Source: Acanthosepion pharaonis (Eukaryota > Mollusca > Cephalopoda > Sepiida > Sepiidae). From it: a stretch of 64,000 nt of DNA. The notes below the pieces were generated by a model that was not told where the DNA came from, searched no databases, and worked only from the letters and a program-made list of their open reading frames with translations. Shown here piece by piece: positions 32,871 to 42,999 of the stretch (its first letter is position 1; each line of letters opens with the position of its first letter). The stretch is from assembly GCA_903632075.3 (NCBI GenBank), contig CAHIKZ030005579.1, forward strand, positions 80,001-144,000, written 5' to 3'. The position numbers and the translations under genes were made by a program.

Positions 32871-34294
32871 CTGGATCGCTTAAGCGCTCTGCTTATATTG
32901 ATATAAAACCGAAGTGGGGCCTGATTGTTTTTGGAAATTTGTGTGTTCCTCAGGTTACTGTGTTGATTTGAACAAGAGTTCGCTGTTGTCTGGTTCGCAA
33001 TATTAATTGTCTCTCCAAATTTGGAAGATCCCTTTATCATACGGGTTGTAGTTGCAGGCATTGTCCCGCTCCTATGACTCATTCCTTCTCTTATTTATGC
33101 CTTGCAACATTATTTCCAAATGAACTGAGATAATTTCTCCTCCTCTCTTAGTATCTCATCGAATCCCGCAGCTCCGGTTGTCTCTTTAACAAATCTAATG
33201 TTTAAACCGAGTGGGTGAATAGGCGGTCTTAACTTTTAGTCATTAATTGTAATTATCTTAATTTTCATCAACGAATTTTCTCAGCCCCTGGTCTTGTTTA
33301 TGCAAGTAGAAATTTTCCAGCTGCTACTGTTGATCTGCTATCAAATTTGTCTTCTTATCTGTTCGTTTAACAATACTCATGAACCTCACAGATTTGTGTC
33401 TTATTTCAATGTCTTCGAGCACAGAATCAAATCCTATTTCTCGATTTGTTTACATTTCCAAAATCGGCCCGCTCTTTGACGGGTAGGCATAAATCAGTTT
33501 CTTGATTTTGCCTTCTTCTTCAAAATTACCATTATAACTTAATTGACCCTTTCTTCCGTCTGGTAAACATGAGACGTTTTCGTAACTTCTACTTTACGCA
33601 AGCGGACATAAATCAATTTCACCATTTCTGCTTTCACTTCCCAATTTCTCAACTAACCTCAATGCACTTTCATCTTGGGACCTACCACGTGGCTTCTGAT
33701 AATATCTTTTCCCAAACCAACAAAGTCATTCCTTTTAGGCTTGTCATTTTTTTCCTTCTTTAAGTTTATATGATATTCCGAACATTTAACGCTTTCTCTC
33801 TGTTCCAGTTCATAATCTAAATTAACACCTTGTGAGCCAAGTTGAGATTCCCAATCTCCCCTTGAATTGACTTGTATCGGTTTTCACCTTGGTCGGGTTA
33901 AACCGGCTTCCTTCCGAGCAAGTACAGCATCACGGACCATCGCTGCCCACGCTCGCCGAGCCAGGTCACACGAAATGGCGAGCCAATCACGATTCCATCG
34001 TCGAAGACCAACTACTTGTGGACCCGACAGTACTGCTAGGTCCCCAGTTTGTTTTGGTCCCTTTTTTCATCTCGACTGGTTCAATCTTTGATTTCTCCAC
34101 TCCCTACATTTATTTTCACCTCCCCCATTCCGTTAGAGAGTTAGCCTCTTGATTCTGTCTGATGACAGAATAAAGCGTCAACTCTGATTTTTTGTTGGGT
34201 GGACGGGTCCTACTAACATTAATTTATTTTCTGTTTTATATATATTTATTTGTATTGGGATTTAGAACCTTCCACATCATTTCACATCACCGTA

Positions 34295-34296
<2 letters not shown>
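32868..34296. other. Unclassified region, possible retroelement LTR end
   Basis: Mixed-composition DNA without a convincing gene. 33830-34200 is richer in GC, has two overlapping open frames (33867-34091 and 33889-34152) without known motifs, and ends with ACAGAATAAAGCGTCAACTC, which looks like a polyadenylation signal in an LTR-type R region. Polypurine tract and paired LTR were not found. I cannot name it. Confidence 0.35.
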
Positions 34297-34346
<50 letters not shown>

Positions 34347-34485
34347 TTAGTTTATACAAGACTAGGTAATCCGTCTGGGAAGACCCAAGGAGGATGATAT
34401 CCGGAGAGCTCAATGTAAATTCAGAGCAAATATGTTTGAATAAAAAAACAGACCACTTTAAGGTTCCATGTGATAAACTATTTCA

Positions 34486-34535
<50 letters not shown>
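34297..34535 (-). mobile_element. PLE-like terminal fragment between two (TA)n tracts
   Basis: (TA)n occupies 34297-34345 and 34489-34535. The 143 bp between them share GACCACTTTAAGGTTCCAT, in inverse orientation, with the segment at 42870-42900, and an AAGGAGGATG block with 41845 and 42770. A GAGCTCAATGTAAATT block is like the GAGC-CT block of other (TA)n-flanked pieces. A Penelope-like origin is inferred from the cluster at 41321-42932. Confidence 0.5.
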
Positions 34536-34538
<3 letters not shown>

Positions 34539-34835
34539 TGAACATTTTGTACATAAAATTTTTTAAATCATGGGGTTAATTTTGAGGTTCCTTTTGTGGA
34601 TGTGGTATTGTGGTATATGTAGTAGTAAAAGGTGAAGGGTGAATTCTTTCGGTGAATGGTTTATTTGTATTGAATGAATGGATCGTTAATCGGGTTAGCT
34701 AGGTATAGGATAGATAAGGATGACCAACCTAAATCCCACTCCCCCCTTTTTAGGCCATGTGCCACAATTATTGTATTTTACAATAAGTACAATCTAAATT
34801 AACACTTTTCCTTACCAGTGCCACATAGTGGCACA
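34536..34835. other. No recognised gene
   Basis: Near 34754 and 34828 it has GTGCCACAATT and TAGTGGCACAATT, an inverted pair around a 60-bp AT-rich stretch. Nothing else is recognised. Confidence 0.4.
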
Positions 34836-34839
34836 ATTC

Positions 34840-35835
34840 TACTAATAACTTTTTCTATCTAATTTTATCGCTGTATTGATTTGTATTTGTGAGTATTTTG
34901 ATCATTAAACTAATAAGCTTTTCTATCTAATTTTATCGCTGTATTGATTTGTATTTGTGAGTATTTTGATCATTAAACTAATAAGCTTTTCTATCTAATT
35001 TCATCGCTGTATTGAATTGCATGTTTGCGTAATTTGATCATTATAATAATACCCTTTTATATCTAACTTTATCACTGTATTTATTTGGAATTTGATCATT
35101 ATACTAATACCCTATTGTATTTAATTTCGCCACTGTATTAATTTCAGTACGTCTGTATTTTGAACATTAAATACATAAGCTATTCTATCTGGTTTCATAG
35201 CTATAATAATTTCCATATCTGTGTAATTTGATCATTATAATAAGATATACTATCTAATTTAATCGCTGTATTAATTTGCATATATGAGTAATTTGATCAT
35301 TATACTAATACAATTGTATATCTAATTTCATCGCTGTATTAGTTTGTATATCTGAGTAATTTGATCATTATACAAATCCCCTTTTATATGTAATTTCAAG
35401 ATTGTATTATTTGATCATTAATACTGATAACCTTTTCGTTCTAAATTCATCACTGTATTGATTTGCATATCTGAAAAATTTGATCATTATGCCAACACTC
35501 TTTTCTAACTAATTTTATCGCTGCAATAATTTGCATATCTGCGTAATTTGATCATTATACAAATATCCTCTCTATTTAATTTCAACACTGTATTAATTTG
35601 CATATATGTGCAATTTTATCATTATTCTAATACACATTTCTATCTAATTTCATCGATGTATTAATTTGCTTATCTGTGTACATCCATCATTGTACAAATA
35701 ACCTTTGAATCTAATTTCATTACTGGAACAATTTGTATATCTGAGTAATTTGAACATTATACTAATATCCTATTGTATTTCATCTCATCACTGTATTAAT
35801 TTGCATATGTGTGTAATTTGAGTTTCTATATAATT
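34840..35835 (+). repeat. 68-bp satellite sharing the GATCA core, about 14 copies
   Basis: The unit carries CTATCTAATTTCATCGCTGT, a TATTAATTTGCATATCTG block and GTAATTTGATCATTATACTA. Units at 34861, 34929 and 34997 are exactly 68 bp apart and nearly identical; later ones drift to 60-80 bp. The core GTAATTTGATCA is that of the 29-bp array 13 kb upstream. Confidence 0.88.
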
Positions 35836-36390
35836 TTTTTGCTGTATTTGTTTGGTTTTTCATTGTATTTTCCGGCTCTTCTAACATAATTCTCCTTTGT
35901 CCTCTGCTGGAAACATCTGGTGCTTGACTTATTACTGAAGAAACAGATCAAATGTGCTGCGTTTGGAGCTTGACTTTCTTTCCTGAAACGAAGGATTGAA
36001 CCATTGACTCTAAAATTTACCAGACCTCGATCCCGCTAAGAGTTTTGGATCCATTCAGAAGATAATATCGTTCCTGCTCTCACCCAACTTGCCAAATCAT
36101 CAGCAGCAGCAGCTTCATTTTTGACGATTGGTGAAGTTTTATCGAAATTAAAAGACCATAAACGTATCCTGACACCCAATTCGTTCTTTTAAATTTTGAG
36201 TCGATTTTGTAATGGCTTCTGATGGGAAATGAATTAATGAAAAATTTTGGCAAAGTTTAACAAATGTACCCACGAAATTCTCCAAAAAAATTGTTGTTTC
36301 AAAATGATGGTTTTCTCTCTTAACCTATACCCGCTCGGCAATTTTCATTGTTTTTAAAAGCTATTCTAGATCCTCAATAAAACTCAAATA
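35836..36390. other. No recognised feature
   Basis: Unique-looking AT-rich sequence with an AGCAGCAGC stretch near 36102. No open frame or motif stands out. Confidence 0.45.
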
Positions 36391-36391
36391 T

Positions 36392-36705
36392 ATGAAACAT
36401 ATTTTACACTATTTAAATTATTCGGACTATTGTCCTCATCTTTTGCTTCAAGAACACCAGAAAGTTGTAACACGAGGGGAAGTGGAAAAATCAGGCGTGG
36501 CTGACCACATATGGAGAGAAAAGGGAGATCACTGCCCTCTGTGGGATCAGGTTGAGATCATAGACAAAAGACATCAATGGAAAATTCGTAAACTTAAGGT
36601 ATCAGCACATATGTTAGGCCACAAAAATCTCCAGAACCGACCAAGCATAGAAATGAATACAATATGGGAACCAGTAATAGGGAGTGCCAGAGAAAAGCGA
36701 TAATA
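36392..36705 (+). pseudogene. Penelope-like element ORF, C-terminal fragment
   Basis: Residues encoded from about 36475 read SGVADHIWREKGDHCPLWDQ, KRHQWKIRKLK, AHMLGHKNLQNRPSIEMN and TIWEPVI before a stop. This resembles the end of the GIY-YIG endonuclease region of Penelope-like polyproteins, where an H-x-H/W-rich block is followed by W-R-(I)KE and a final S-x-IW-P-I. The first 20 codons belong to repeat R3, so the PLE piece has been fused to it. The reverse transcriptase part is absent here but a fragment is at 42027. Confidence 0.62.
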
Positions 36706-36844
36706 ACAACAAAAATTGCAATATGAGCTCTGGTAAAAACATGAGATGATAACAGCAAAAATTGCAATACGAGAACTGTTAAAAAATGGTTGCTGAAGAC
36801 ATTATAACAGCCATAAATTTATACACAGATGTCCTCAAGGACAC
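36706..36844 (+). repeat. Short duplicated 3' sequence after the PLE fragment
   Basis: AACAxCAAAAATTGCAATA occurs twice (near 36706 and 36748), each followed by GAGCTCTG or GAGAACTG. Confidence 0.55.
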
Positions 36845-37265
36845 ATGACACAGTGGATAAAGGCGTTGGTTAGATCCAGTGACAGGACCCAAAGAGTGTG
36901 AGTTCAATACCCGGTTAAGGCAGTGGAGAACTTGAAGAAGGGAATTAACAGGAGATAACTGATAACTGACATCTATTAAACATGGCACGTGAAATTAGAA
37001 CAGTCTATGCCAGTGAGCAAAATAAAGGGTTCAGTTCGACGTTCCAACCACCGGCCGAAACGTTGTAATAAATATGGCGACAAAGATGAGGACAATAGTC
37101 CGAATAATGGAAATAGTGTATATAATACCTCAAGTCAGAAATATAGACAGATACTGAAGGGTGATAAATATGGTAATAAAGATGAGGATAATAGTCCGAA
37201 TAATGTAAATAGTGTACATAATACCTCATCTCAGAAATATAGACAGATAGTAAAACACTCAGATA
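36845..37265 (+). mobile_element. tRNA-derived SINE followed by two R3 units
   Basis: Box A region TGACACAGTGG (36846-36856), then TTAGATCCAGTGACAGGACC, box B GAGTTCAATACC (36900-36911), SINE body with AACAGGAGATAACTGATAAC, an AATAAAGGGTTCAGTTCGAC segment, then GGCCGAAACGTTGTAATAAA and two 107-bp R3 units (37060-37160, 37165-37262). Head and body match the copies at 22060 and 39940. Confidence 0.8.
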
Positions 37266-37336
37266 TATGATACATTTTTCGGTTAATTTGCAGTGTAAGA
37301 CCCGCACTCAGCTTGCATTAAAAACTTTCCCGAATA

Positions 37337-37783
37337 ATTACATTTATGTCTAATTGTACACGTTCTAATCTAATCTGGCTTGATAAGTTTGATAAAATCT
37401 AGCGTTTTGGAGTTATCGACAGGGAAAGTCCGGAATAATTTGCGTAGCGGGCAACCACTACTGGCGTTGTTTGTATATATTCGCTGAAGAATAACTATCA
37501 GTGTAGATATCATTGCGCAAAATGAACGTGTGTACGTAAATAGTTCTCGTGTGCAGTAATTGAGACAAATTTAGACGAGAAAGATGAATTCCAAGCTTAG
37601 GTTTCCGAAGCCTTTCAAATTTAGCTTTCCGCAGTGAATGTATGCAAACAACGCGAGTAATGGCGGCCGCCAACGACACGATTGAATCCCAAATTTCCCT
37701 GTCGATAACTTCAAAACGGTAGATTTTATCAAATTTATCAAGCCAGATTCGAATAGAGCATCTAAAATTACATATAAATGTAA
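37337..37783. mobile_element. MITE with about 95-bp terminal inverted repeats
   Basis: Left end ATTACATTTATGTCTAATTG and right end (inverted) TTACATTTATATGTAATTTT. The arms stay similar inward through CTGGCTTGATAAGTTTGATA and GTTATCGACAGGGAAA. The 250-bp centre contains AATGGCGGCCGCC and no transposase. The open frame spanning it on the minus strand (37458-37880) crosses the boundary and is not supported. Confidence 0.85.
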
Positions 37784-37874
37784 GTATTCTAGAAATTTTT
37801 AATGTGAACTGAGGGAGGGTGTTACACTGTAAATTACCACATTTTCCTTCTAGAAAAGTCACAGCAAACATGTA

Positions 37875-38205
37875 AAACATTTTTTCGTGTAAATAAACAG
37901 TCGAATAAGTAAATAGTGTTTATCCTTTTTGTTGTCAATTCTCGAAAGAAAATATATTAATTTAGATGCTCGCAACCTATTTTCTGTGAATTTATGTCAT
38001 TAGCGTAAATGAAAGAAATGACCGGAAAATATTTTTTTTCAATTTTAATTACAATTTATCGTTGTCATGTTTTTATTTTAATTATGCTGCTGCCTTGTAC
38101 ATAGACATTTTTTAATAAAAGAATTGTGTTCATAGTTGTTTGTTTATCATATAATAAATAATAAATATTGAATTACAGTTTGTTCACATATTTTTATAAC
38201 CTGCT
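37875..38205 (+). repeat. Long direct repeat, copy 1
   Basis: About 330 bp of AT-rich DNA recurs at 39140-39450, with shared blocks GTAAATAAACA, TTTAGATGCTCxCAACC, TTTTTAATAAA-like and ATAAATAATAAATATTG. Unclassified and non-coding. Confidence 0.7.
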
Positions 38206-38584
38206 GTTGGTTGAAAGTTCTGACTAGAAGCATTTTATAAATGACCAATTCATCTGTATACTTTTTTTTATTATATATAAAGTGAAGGCCATTATCCTGG
38301 GATTTTTAATTTATTTATTTTATTTTTTTTTTTTATTGTATTTTTATTTTTAGTGCTTTCCTTAGGTTAAAATATTTTTATTTCTCAGAATAAATCTCTA
38401 TCTTAAAAGGGTTTAGCCTCCACTGGGAGTAAAGTCATTTTCTTTCTTGTCATTTCTGATTAAGGCAAAGTTTAACATACATACCCACAAAAACAAAAAA
38501 AAAAAACAAAAACAAAAACAGTGTGTCAAAATGGTGGTTTTTATATTAACACTACTGTTAACGTAAATTCTTGGCAATTTTTAT
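38206..38584. other. T-rich DNA, no feature
   Basis: Low-complexity T-rich and A-rich runs only. Confidence 0.5.
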
Positions 38585-39010
38585 GGCTTTTTACATTATT
38601 CAGACTGTTATCCTCATCTTCATTGCCATATTCATGACATTTCGGCTGTTATACACTCTGGCCTTGTTCAGGAGATTGGAATTTTTCTTCAATATCTGTC
38701 TATATCTCTGAGGTGAGGTATCATGATTATTTACATTATTTGGACTGTTAACCTCATTTTCATTGCTATATTCACATTTCGGTCGTTGTACGCTCCAGCC
38801 TTCTTCAGGTGATTGGAATTTCGAATCGAACCCTTTATTTCGTCCACCGGGGTAGATTGTTCTAGTTGGAAATTTCAATCACCTGAAGAAGGCCGGAGCA
38901 TACAACGGCTGAAATGTCGCGAATATGGCAATAAAGTTAAGGATAAGTCTGAATAATGTAAATAATACAAGTAATCATAATACTTCATCTCAGAGATATA
39001 GACAGAAATT
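38585..39010. repeat. R3 repeats in head-to-head inversion
   Basis: 38585-38835 carries R3 units on the minus strand with the CTGAAGAAGGCTGGAGCGT hairpin. 38868-39010 carries the plus-strand version with CTGAAGAAGGCCGGAGCAT. The two meet at about 38868. Confidence 0.75.
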
Positions 39011-39076
39011 TTTATTGCTTTAAAAGTTATTTTAAGAATTTAAATAAAACCCACATGAGACGGAATATTTATGCAG

Positions 39077-39079
<3 letters not shown>

Positions 39080-39103
<24 letters not shown>
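39080..39103 (+). repeat. (TC)n microsatellite
   Basis: About 12 CT units. Confidence 0.9.
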
Positions 39104-39107
<4 letters not shown>

Positions 39108-39139
39108 TCTTTTTGAGAATTGACAACAAAAGAATTAAA

Positions 39140-39545
39140 CACTATTCTTGTAAATAAACAAGTTATTAAAAAAAATGTTTAAAATTTTTGTTGTCACTTC
39201 TTGAGAAGAAAAAAAGTTTAAATCTAGATGCTCACAACCAATTTTAGTGAATTGATTGGTGGAAGCAAATGAAAAAAATGTTGCATTTTTTTTTTTCAAA
39301 ATTTATACTTACAGTTACCCATATGTTTATTTAAATTTTCTTGTTAACAGGCATTTTTATAAATTTATGAATAAAACAAATTTGTTTTCATAGTTATTTC
39401 TTTATAAAATTATAAATAATAAATATTGCATTGTAGTCACAAATTTCTATAAACTTGTAAATATGAAATTATTCTTGTAAATAAACAATCTAATAAAATA
39501 AATATTCTTTAATTCTTTCGTTTACAATTCTCGAGAAAAAACAGA
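39140..39545 (+). repeat. Long direct repeat, copy 2 and partial copy 3
   Basis: 39140-39450 matches 37875-38205. A shortened third start (CTTGTAAATAAACA) follows at 39475-39545. Confidence 0.65.
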
Positions 39546-39689
39546 TATTCTTTCATGTGTTGGGGTTTTATTACAATTCTAAAAATAGCTTTTTAAAACA
39601 GTAAGAACTACCGGGGAAGTATAATAATGATGTCAAGGGAAACACAGTCCTTTGATACATTTTTTTGCGGGTACGTTTGTTAAACTAAT

Positions 39690-39925
39690 ATTGATTAGAG
39701 TCTGTCTGTATTTCTGAGATGAGGTGTTATGTATATTTTTCACATTATTCGGACTATTGTCCTCATCTTTTTCGCCATATCTATCACAACGTTTCGGCCG
39801 TTGTACGGTCCGGCCTTCCACAACGTTTCGGCCGTTGTACGCTCCGGCCTTCCACAACGTTTCGGCTGTTGTACGCTCCGGCCTTCCACAACGTTTCGGC
39901 CGTTGTACGCTCCGGCCTTCCACTG
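39690..39925 (-). repeat. R3 unit followed by 34-bp hairpin array, 4 copies
   Basis: CACAACGTTTCGGCCGTTGT starts units at 39785, 39819, 39853 and 39887, exactly 34 bp apart. Each unit can fold by GGCCG/CGGCC. The array is an expansion of the hairpin that occurs once in other R3-linked SINE copies. Confidence 0.88.
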
Positions 39926-39939
39926 TGCCATGTGTCCTC

Positions 39940-40455
39940 ACATGGCACGGTGGATAAAGGCGTTGGTTAGATCCAGTGACAGGACCCAAAGAGTGTGAGT
40001 TCAATACCCGGTTAAGGCAGTGGAGAAATGCAGAGCGGAATTAACAGGAGATAACTGATCACTGACATCCATTAAACATGGCACGTGGAACTGGAACAGT
40101 CTACCCCAGTGAGCGAAATAAAGGGTTCAGTTCGACATTCCAACCACCTGAAGGAGACCGGAGCGTACAACGGCGAAAACGTTGTGATAGATATGGCGAA
40201 AAAGATGAGGACAATAGTCCGAATAATGTAAATAGTGTACATAATACCTAATCTCAGAAATATAGACAGATACTGAAAGGCCAAAACGTTGTAATAAATA
40301 TGGCAACAAAGATGAGGACAATAGTCCGAATAATGTAAATAGTGTATATAATACCTAATCTTAGAAATATAGACAGATACTGAAAGGCCGAAACGTTGTA
40401 ATAAATATGGCAACAAAGATGAGGACAATAGTCCGAATAATGTAAATAATATAAT
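39940..40455 (+). mobile_element. tRNA-derived SINE followed by three R3 units
   Basis: Box A TGGCACGGTGG (39943-39953), box B GAGTTCAATACC (39997-40008), body ending in AATAAAGGGTTCAGTTCGAC, hairpin CCTGAAGGAGACCGGAGCGT, then three 107-bp R3 units to 40455, each with AAGATGAGGACAATAGTCCG. It is the most complete copy of this composite. Confidence 0.82.
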
Positions 40456-40591
40456 ATTGATTAGTATATTCATGTAATGTTGCTTTCAAAAGAATAAATT
40501 TTAGTATAAGTCGAAATTTACAATTCGTAAGAAGCATATACGTATTCTATCATTATATCATAAGCAGAAATATGAAGTGCATAACAAATTC

Positions 40592-40596
<5 letters not shown>

Positions 40597-40628
<32 letters not shown>

Positions 40629-40830
40629 CGGCTTGGATTGAGGAATCAGAGAGCCAAGTTCGAATTCCAGTCGAATCCATTACGTTCATTTACGTGCTAA
40701 TATCCGTGGGAAAGGTATGAATCCTCCTCTCCTCCTCCAGCTATGGGTAATTAGCAGAACAAACTGGGTTCTATAGCCTTGGATGGCAACTGGTCTAGGA
40801 GAAGGAAAACTCTGAATTCAAAACCTGCGG
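40597..40830 (+). mobile_element. (TA)n followed by tRNA-derived SINE
   Basis: (TA)n at 40597-40626 runs directly into the SINE head (GCGGCTTGGATTGAGGAATC, box B AGTTCGAATTCC at 40657-40669) and body with GGGAAAGGTATGAATCC and GGGTTCTATAGCCTTGGATG. Same family as 18235-18960. The 5' end of the tRNA region is missing at the TA junction. Confidence 0.72.
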
Positions 40831-41316
40831 AGGGTCGTTTGGGGAACTTTGTGGCACACGGTACACCAGGTCTCTTTATCCGGCCCTTCAAAAAGTGTGG
40901 TTGGTTCTGCACAAAGCCTTCACCACTTTTATCAAATAATATAATTCGATTATATGCGCTGGTGTCTGGCTGTCGATTCCTAGGAATTGATTTGCTGACA
41001 TTCATATGTCGAATACGACAGGAGAGTCCACCATATACATGCGTATATTTCGGCAACAATTTAATTTTCAGATGAACACAATTTTGTCTTTGACAATAAT
41101 GAACACTACAATATTTATCTTGTTATAAACAATACCCTGATGATGACATTGTGTTATGTCAAAAGTACTCGGAAATAATAAAAAAAATATGTATCAAAAC
41201 GGCGATTTTCTCTCGTCCTTCAATAATGACACCAAAAAAGCTTATCCGCAAATATGTAAGGATCCTGTTGAAAATAAGTAGTGAGAACATGTCTAAATTA
41301 TTCCACGAAACATGTC

Positions 41317-41320
<4 letters not shown>
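40831..41320. other. No recognised feature
   Basis: Overlapping short open frames on both strands (40751-41075) show no motif. Confidence 0.45.
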
Positions 41321-41361
<41 letters not shown>

Positions 41362-41744
41362 CTAATACAAATATAAAATTTGTCACTTAGCTGATTGATG
41401 TTATATTTAGCACCTCTTTGTTTATTGCTGAAACCTCCCGATGAGTGGACTCAACTAATACAAAAAGCGTTCATCTACGATTCTCCGGAGTTGAGTTGAT
41501 GAATATATTATCAATCTGCTAAGTAAGAAATTCGGTTTATATTATTCTCATTGACGGTCTATCTTTGATATCGAGCACTTTATTGCAAAAAGACTTCTTG
41601 CCTTAAAAGTCCTTTCTTTCACACGTCCACCTACAGTATTTCTGGCTTCACACTATCTTTGTTATCATTAATATATATATATATATATATATATTATCAT
41701 TTTGTCGAATTTCTATCATATCTCATCTACATCTTCATCTTCAA

Positions 41745-41812
<68 letters not shown>

Positions 41813-41960
41813 CAATTGATGATTAGTAGGGATGATTCAAGGAGGATATAAATCCACAGAGAGCTCAAATTTCAATTTTAGGACCCAGAAATTGGAAAGC
41901 TCTTATTTCAATTTTAAAAACCAGAAATGACGCATATGACTCGGTCAAATCGCCGATTTA

Positions 41961-42026
<66 letters not shown>

Positions 42027-42030
<4 letters not shown>

Positions 42031-42175
42031 CCTCAGTAGAATTTTAGATCCTCATCAAGTGTGTCTTTACAGAGATGATGGACTTGTTTTTATTCCAGAT
42101 ACTAATAGTCCTTTGTTTTCTAGAACACAGAAAAAGACAGTAAAAGCTTTCCACTTTCTGTGATGTAAAATTGAA
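42027..42175 (+). pseudogene. Penelope-like reverse transcriptase fragment
   Basis: The plus frame reads TLSRILDPHQVCLYRDDGLV, FIPDTNSPLFSRTQKK and VKAFHFL, a stop, then CKIEIL. YRDDG (Tyr codon at 42068) is the catalytic motif typical of Penelope-like reverse transcriptases, in place of YADD or YMDD, and the following polar stretch and K-I-I-K-F-like helix also fit. Only about 50 residues remain, bounded by (TA)n on both sides. Confidence 0.72.
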
Positions 42176-42187
42176 ATATTATAATAT

Positions 42188-42231
<44 letters not shown>

Positions 42232-42386
42232 ATGAGGAAAACCCATACGTAACGCAATACCCGAATGGTTCCACAAGTAACTACCCTGACAAGATCGTAA
42301 GGTCGAAACCCGGCTGTTGCATTGCGCGTGGATTTTTCCCATTCATATATTTTATTACCAGCTCTACATTATTATTAGTATTATAC

Positions 42387-42443
<57 letters not shown>

Positions 42444-42659
42444 ACTAAAAAGAAAAATACTAGGCAAAAATAGAGTCAGGCCAATGCTTGGATATATTTT
42501 TAAAAAGCGCTCAATACACAACTAAATTTATAGAGCTGGGAATAAAATATATGATTAGGAAAAATACACTCGCAGCGCACAAGCCGGGTTTCGACCACAC
42601 GATCTTGTCAGTGTAGTTACTTGTGGAACCATCTGGTAGTGCGTTGCGTGTGATTTTCC

Positions 42660-42667
<8 letters not shown>
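42232..42667. repeat. Inverted repeat pair around a (TA)n tract
   Basis: 42235-42370 and 42530-42665 are inverted copies. Both contain ATGGTTCCACAAGTAACTAC and GGTCGAAACCCGGC. The second motif resembles a tRNA box B, but no matching box A was found. Ends of both arms abut (TA)n. Confidence 0.8.
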
Positions 42668-42721
<54 letters not shown>

Positions 42722-42832
42722 TATATATGCATGTATAAGTAATGAAAATCTTGGTAACCCGTACGGATAATACCAAAGAGGATGAAAAGTGTTATGTTTT
42801 TCTTTAAATTAATTCATCCTTGGAAATGAGGT

Positions 42833-42868
42833 CTGATGATCCAGAGAAAAAGAAAATCTCTGGTGAAA
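42833..42868 (+). ncRNA. Hammerhead-ribozyme-like core
   Basis: CTGATGA (42833-42839) is followed by a six-base stem CCAGAG/CTCTGG (42841-42846 and 42858-42863) closing an A-rich loop, and GAAA (42865-42868). This is the CUGANGA-stem II-GAAA arrangement of hammerhead ribozymes. A T-T pair next to the core weakens stem II. Stems I and III and a cleavage triplet could not be fixed, so activity is not claimed. Penelope-like elements are known to carry hammerheads, and this lies in a PLE-like spacer. Confidence 0.35.
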
Positions 42869-42901
42869 TAAATTATAACAATGGAACCTTAAAGTGGTCT
42901 G

Positions 42902-42932
<31 letters not shown>

Positions 42933-42936
<4 letters not shown>

Positions 42937-42975
42937 GAGAGAGAGAAAGAAAGAGAGAGAGAGAGAGAGAGCGAG
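42933..42975 (+). repeat. (GA)n microsatellite
   Basis: GA repeat with a few AAA interruptions, directly after (TA)n. Confidence 0.9.
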
Positions 42976-42999
42976 AATTGCACATATATATTTACTCAT

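Larger units (their letters stand above)
41321..42932. repeat. Cluster of eight (TA)n tracts separating PLE-like pieces
   Basis: TA tracts: 41321-41359, 41671-41695, 41747-41808, 41962-42026, 42191-42229, 42389-42439, 42667-42719 and 42903-42932. The spacers share motifs with each other and with 34346-34488, 22746-22824, 54382-54700 and 60216-60430. Examples are a GAGCACTTTATT/GAGCGCTTTTTAAAAA block, an AAGGAGGAT or AAGAGGATG block and GGAACCTTAAAGTGGTCTG. One spacer encodes a Penelope-type YRDD motif. Confidence 0.75.

Noticed and set aside
33867..34152. Gag- or integrase-like ORFs
   Set aside because: I looked for zinc-knuckle, HHCC or DDE patterns and found none. Left as unclassified.
36845..36925. 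Functional tRNA gene
   Set aside because: Boxes A and B are present but the acceptor stem does not close, and the same head is repeated with an identical downstream body elsewhere. It is a SINE head.
37458..37880. 140-codon minus-strand gene
   Set aside because: The frame crosses a MITE boundary and has no protein motif.
41430..41470. Hammerhead core at a GAAAC/GATGAG pair
   Set aside because: The CTGATGA box has a mismatch in an invariant base and the order of elements is wrong.
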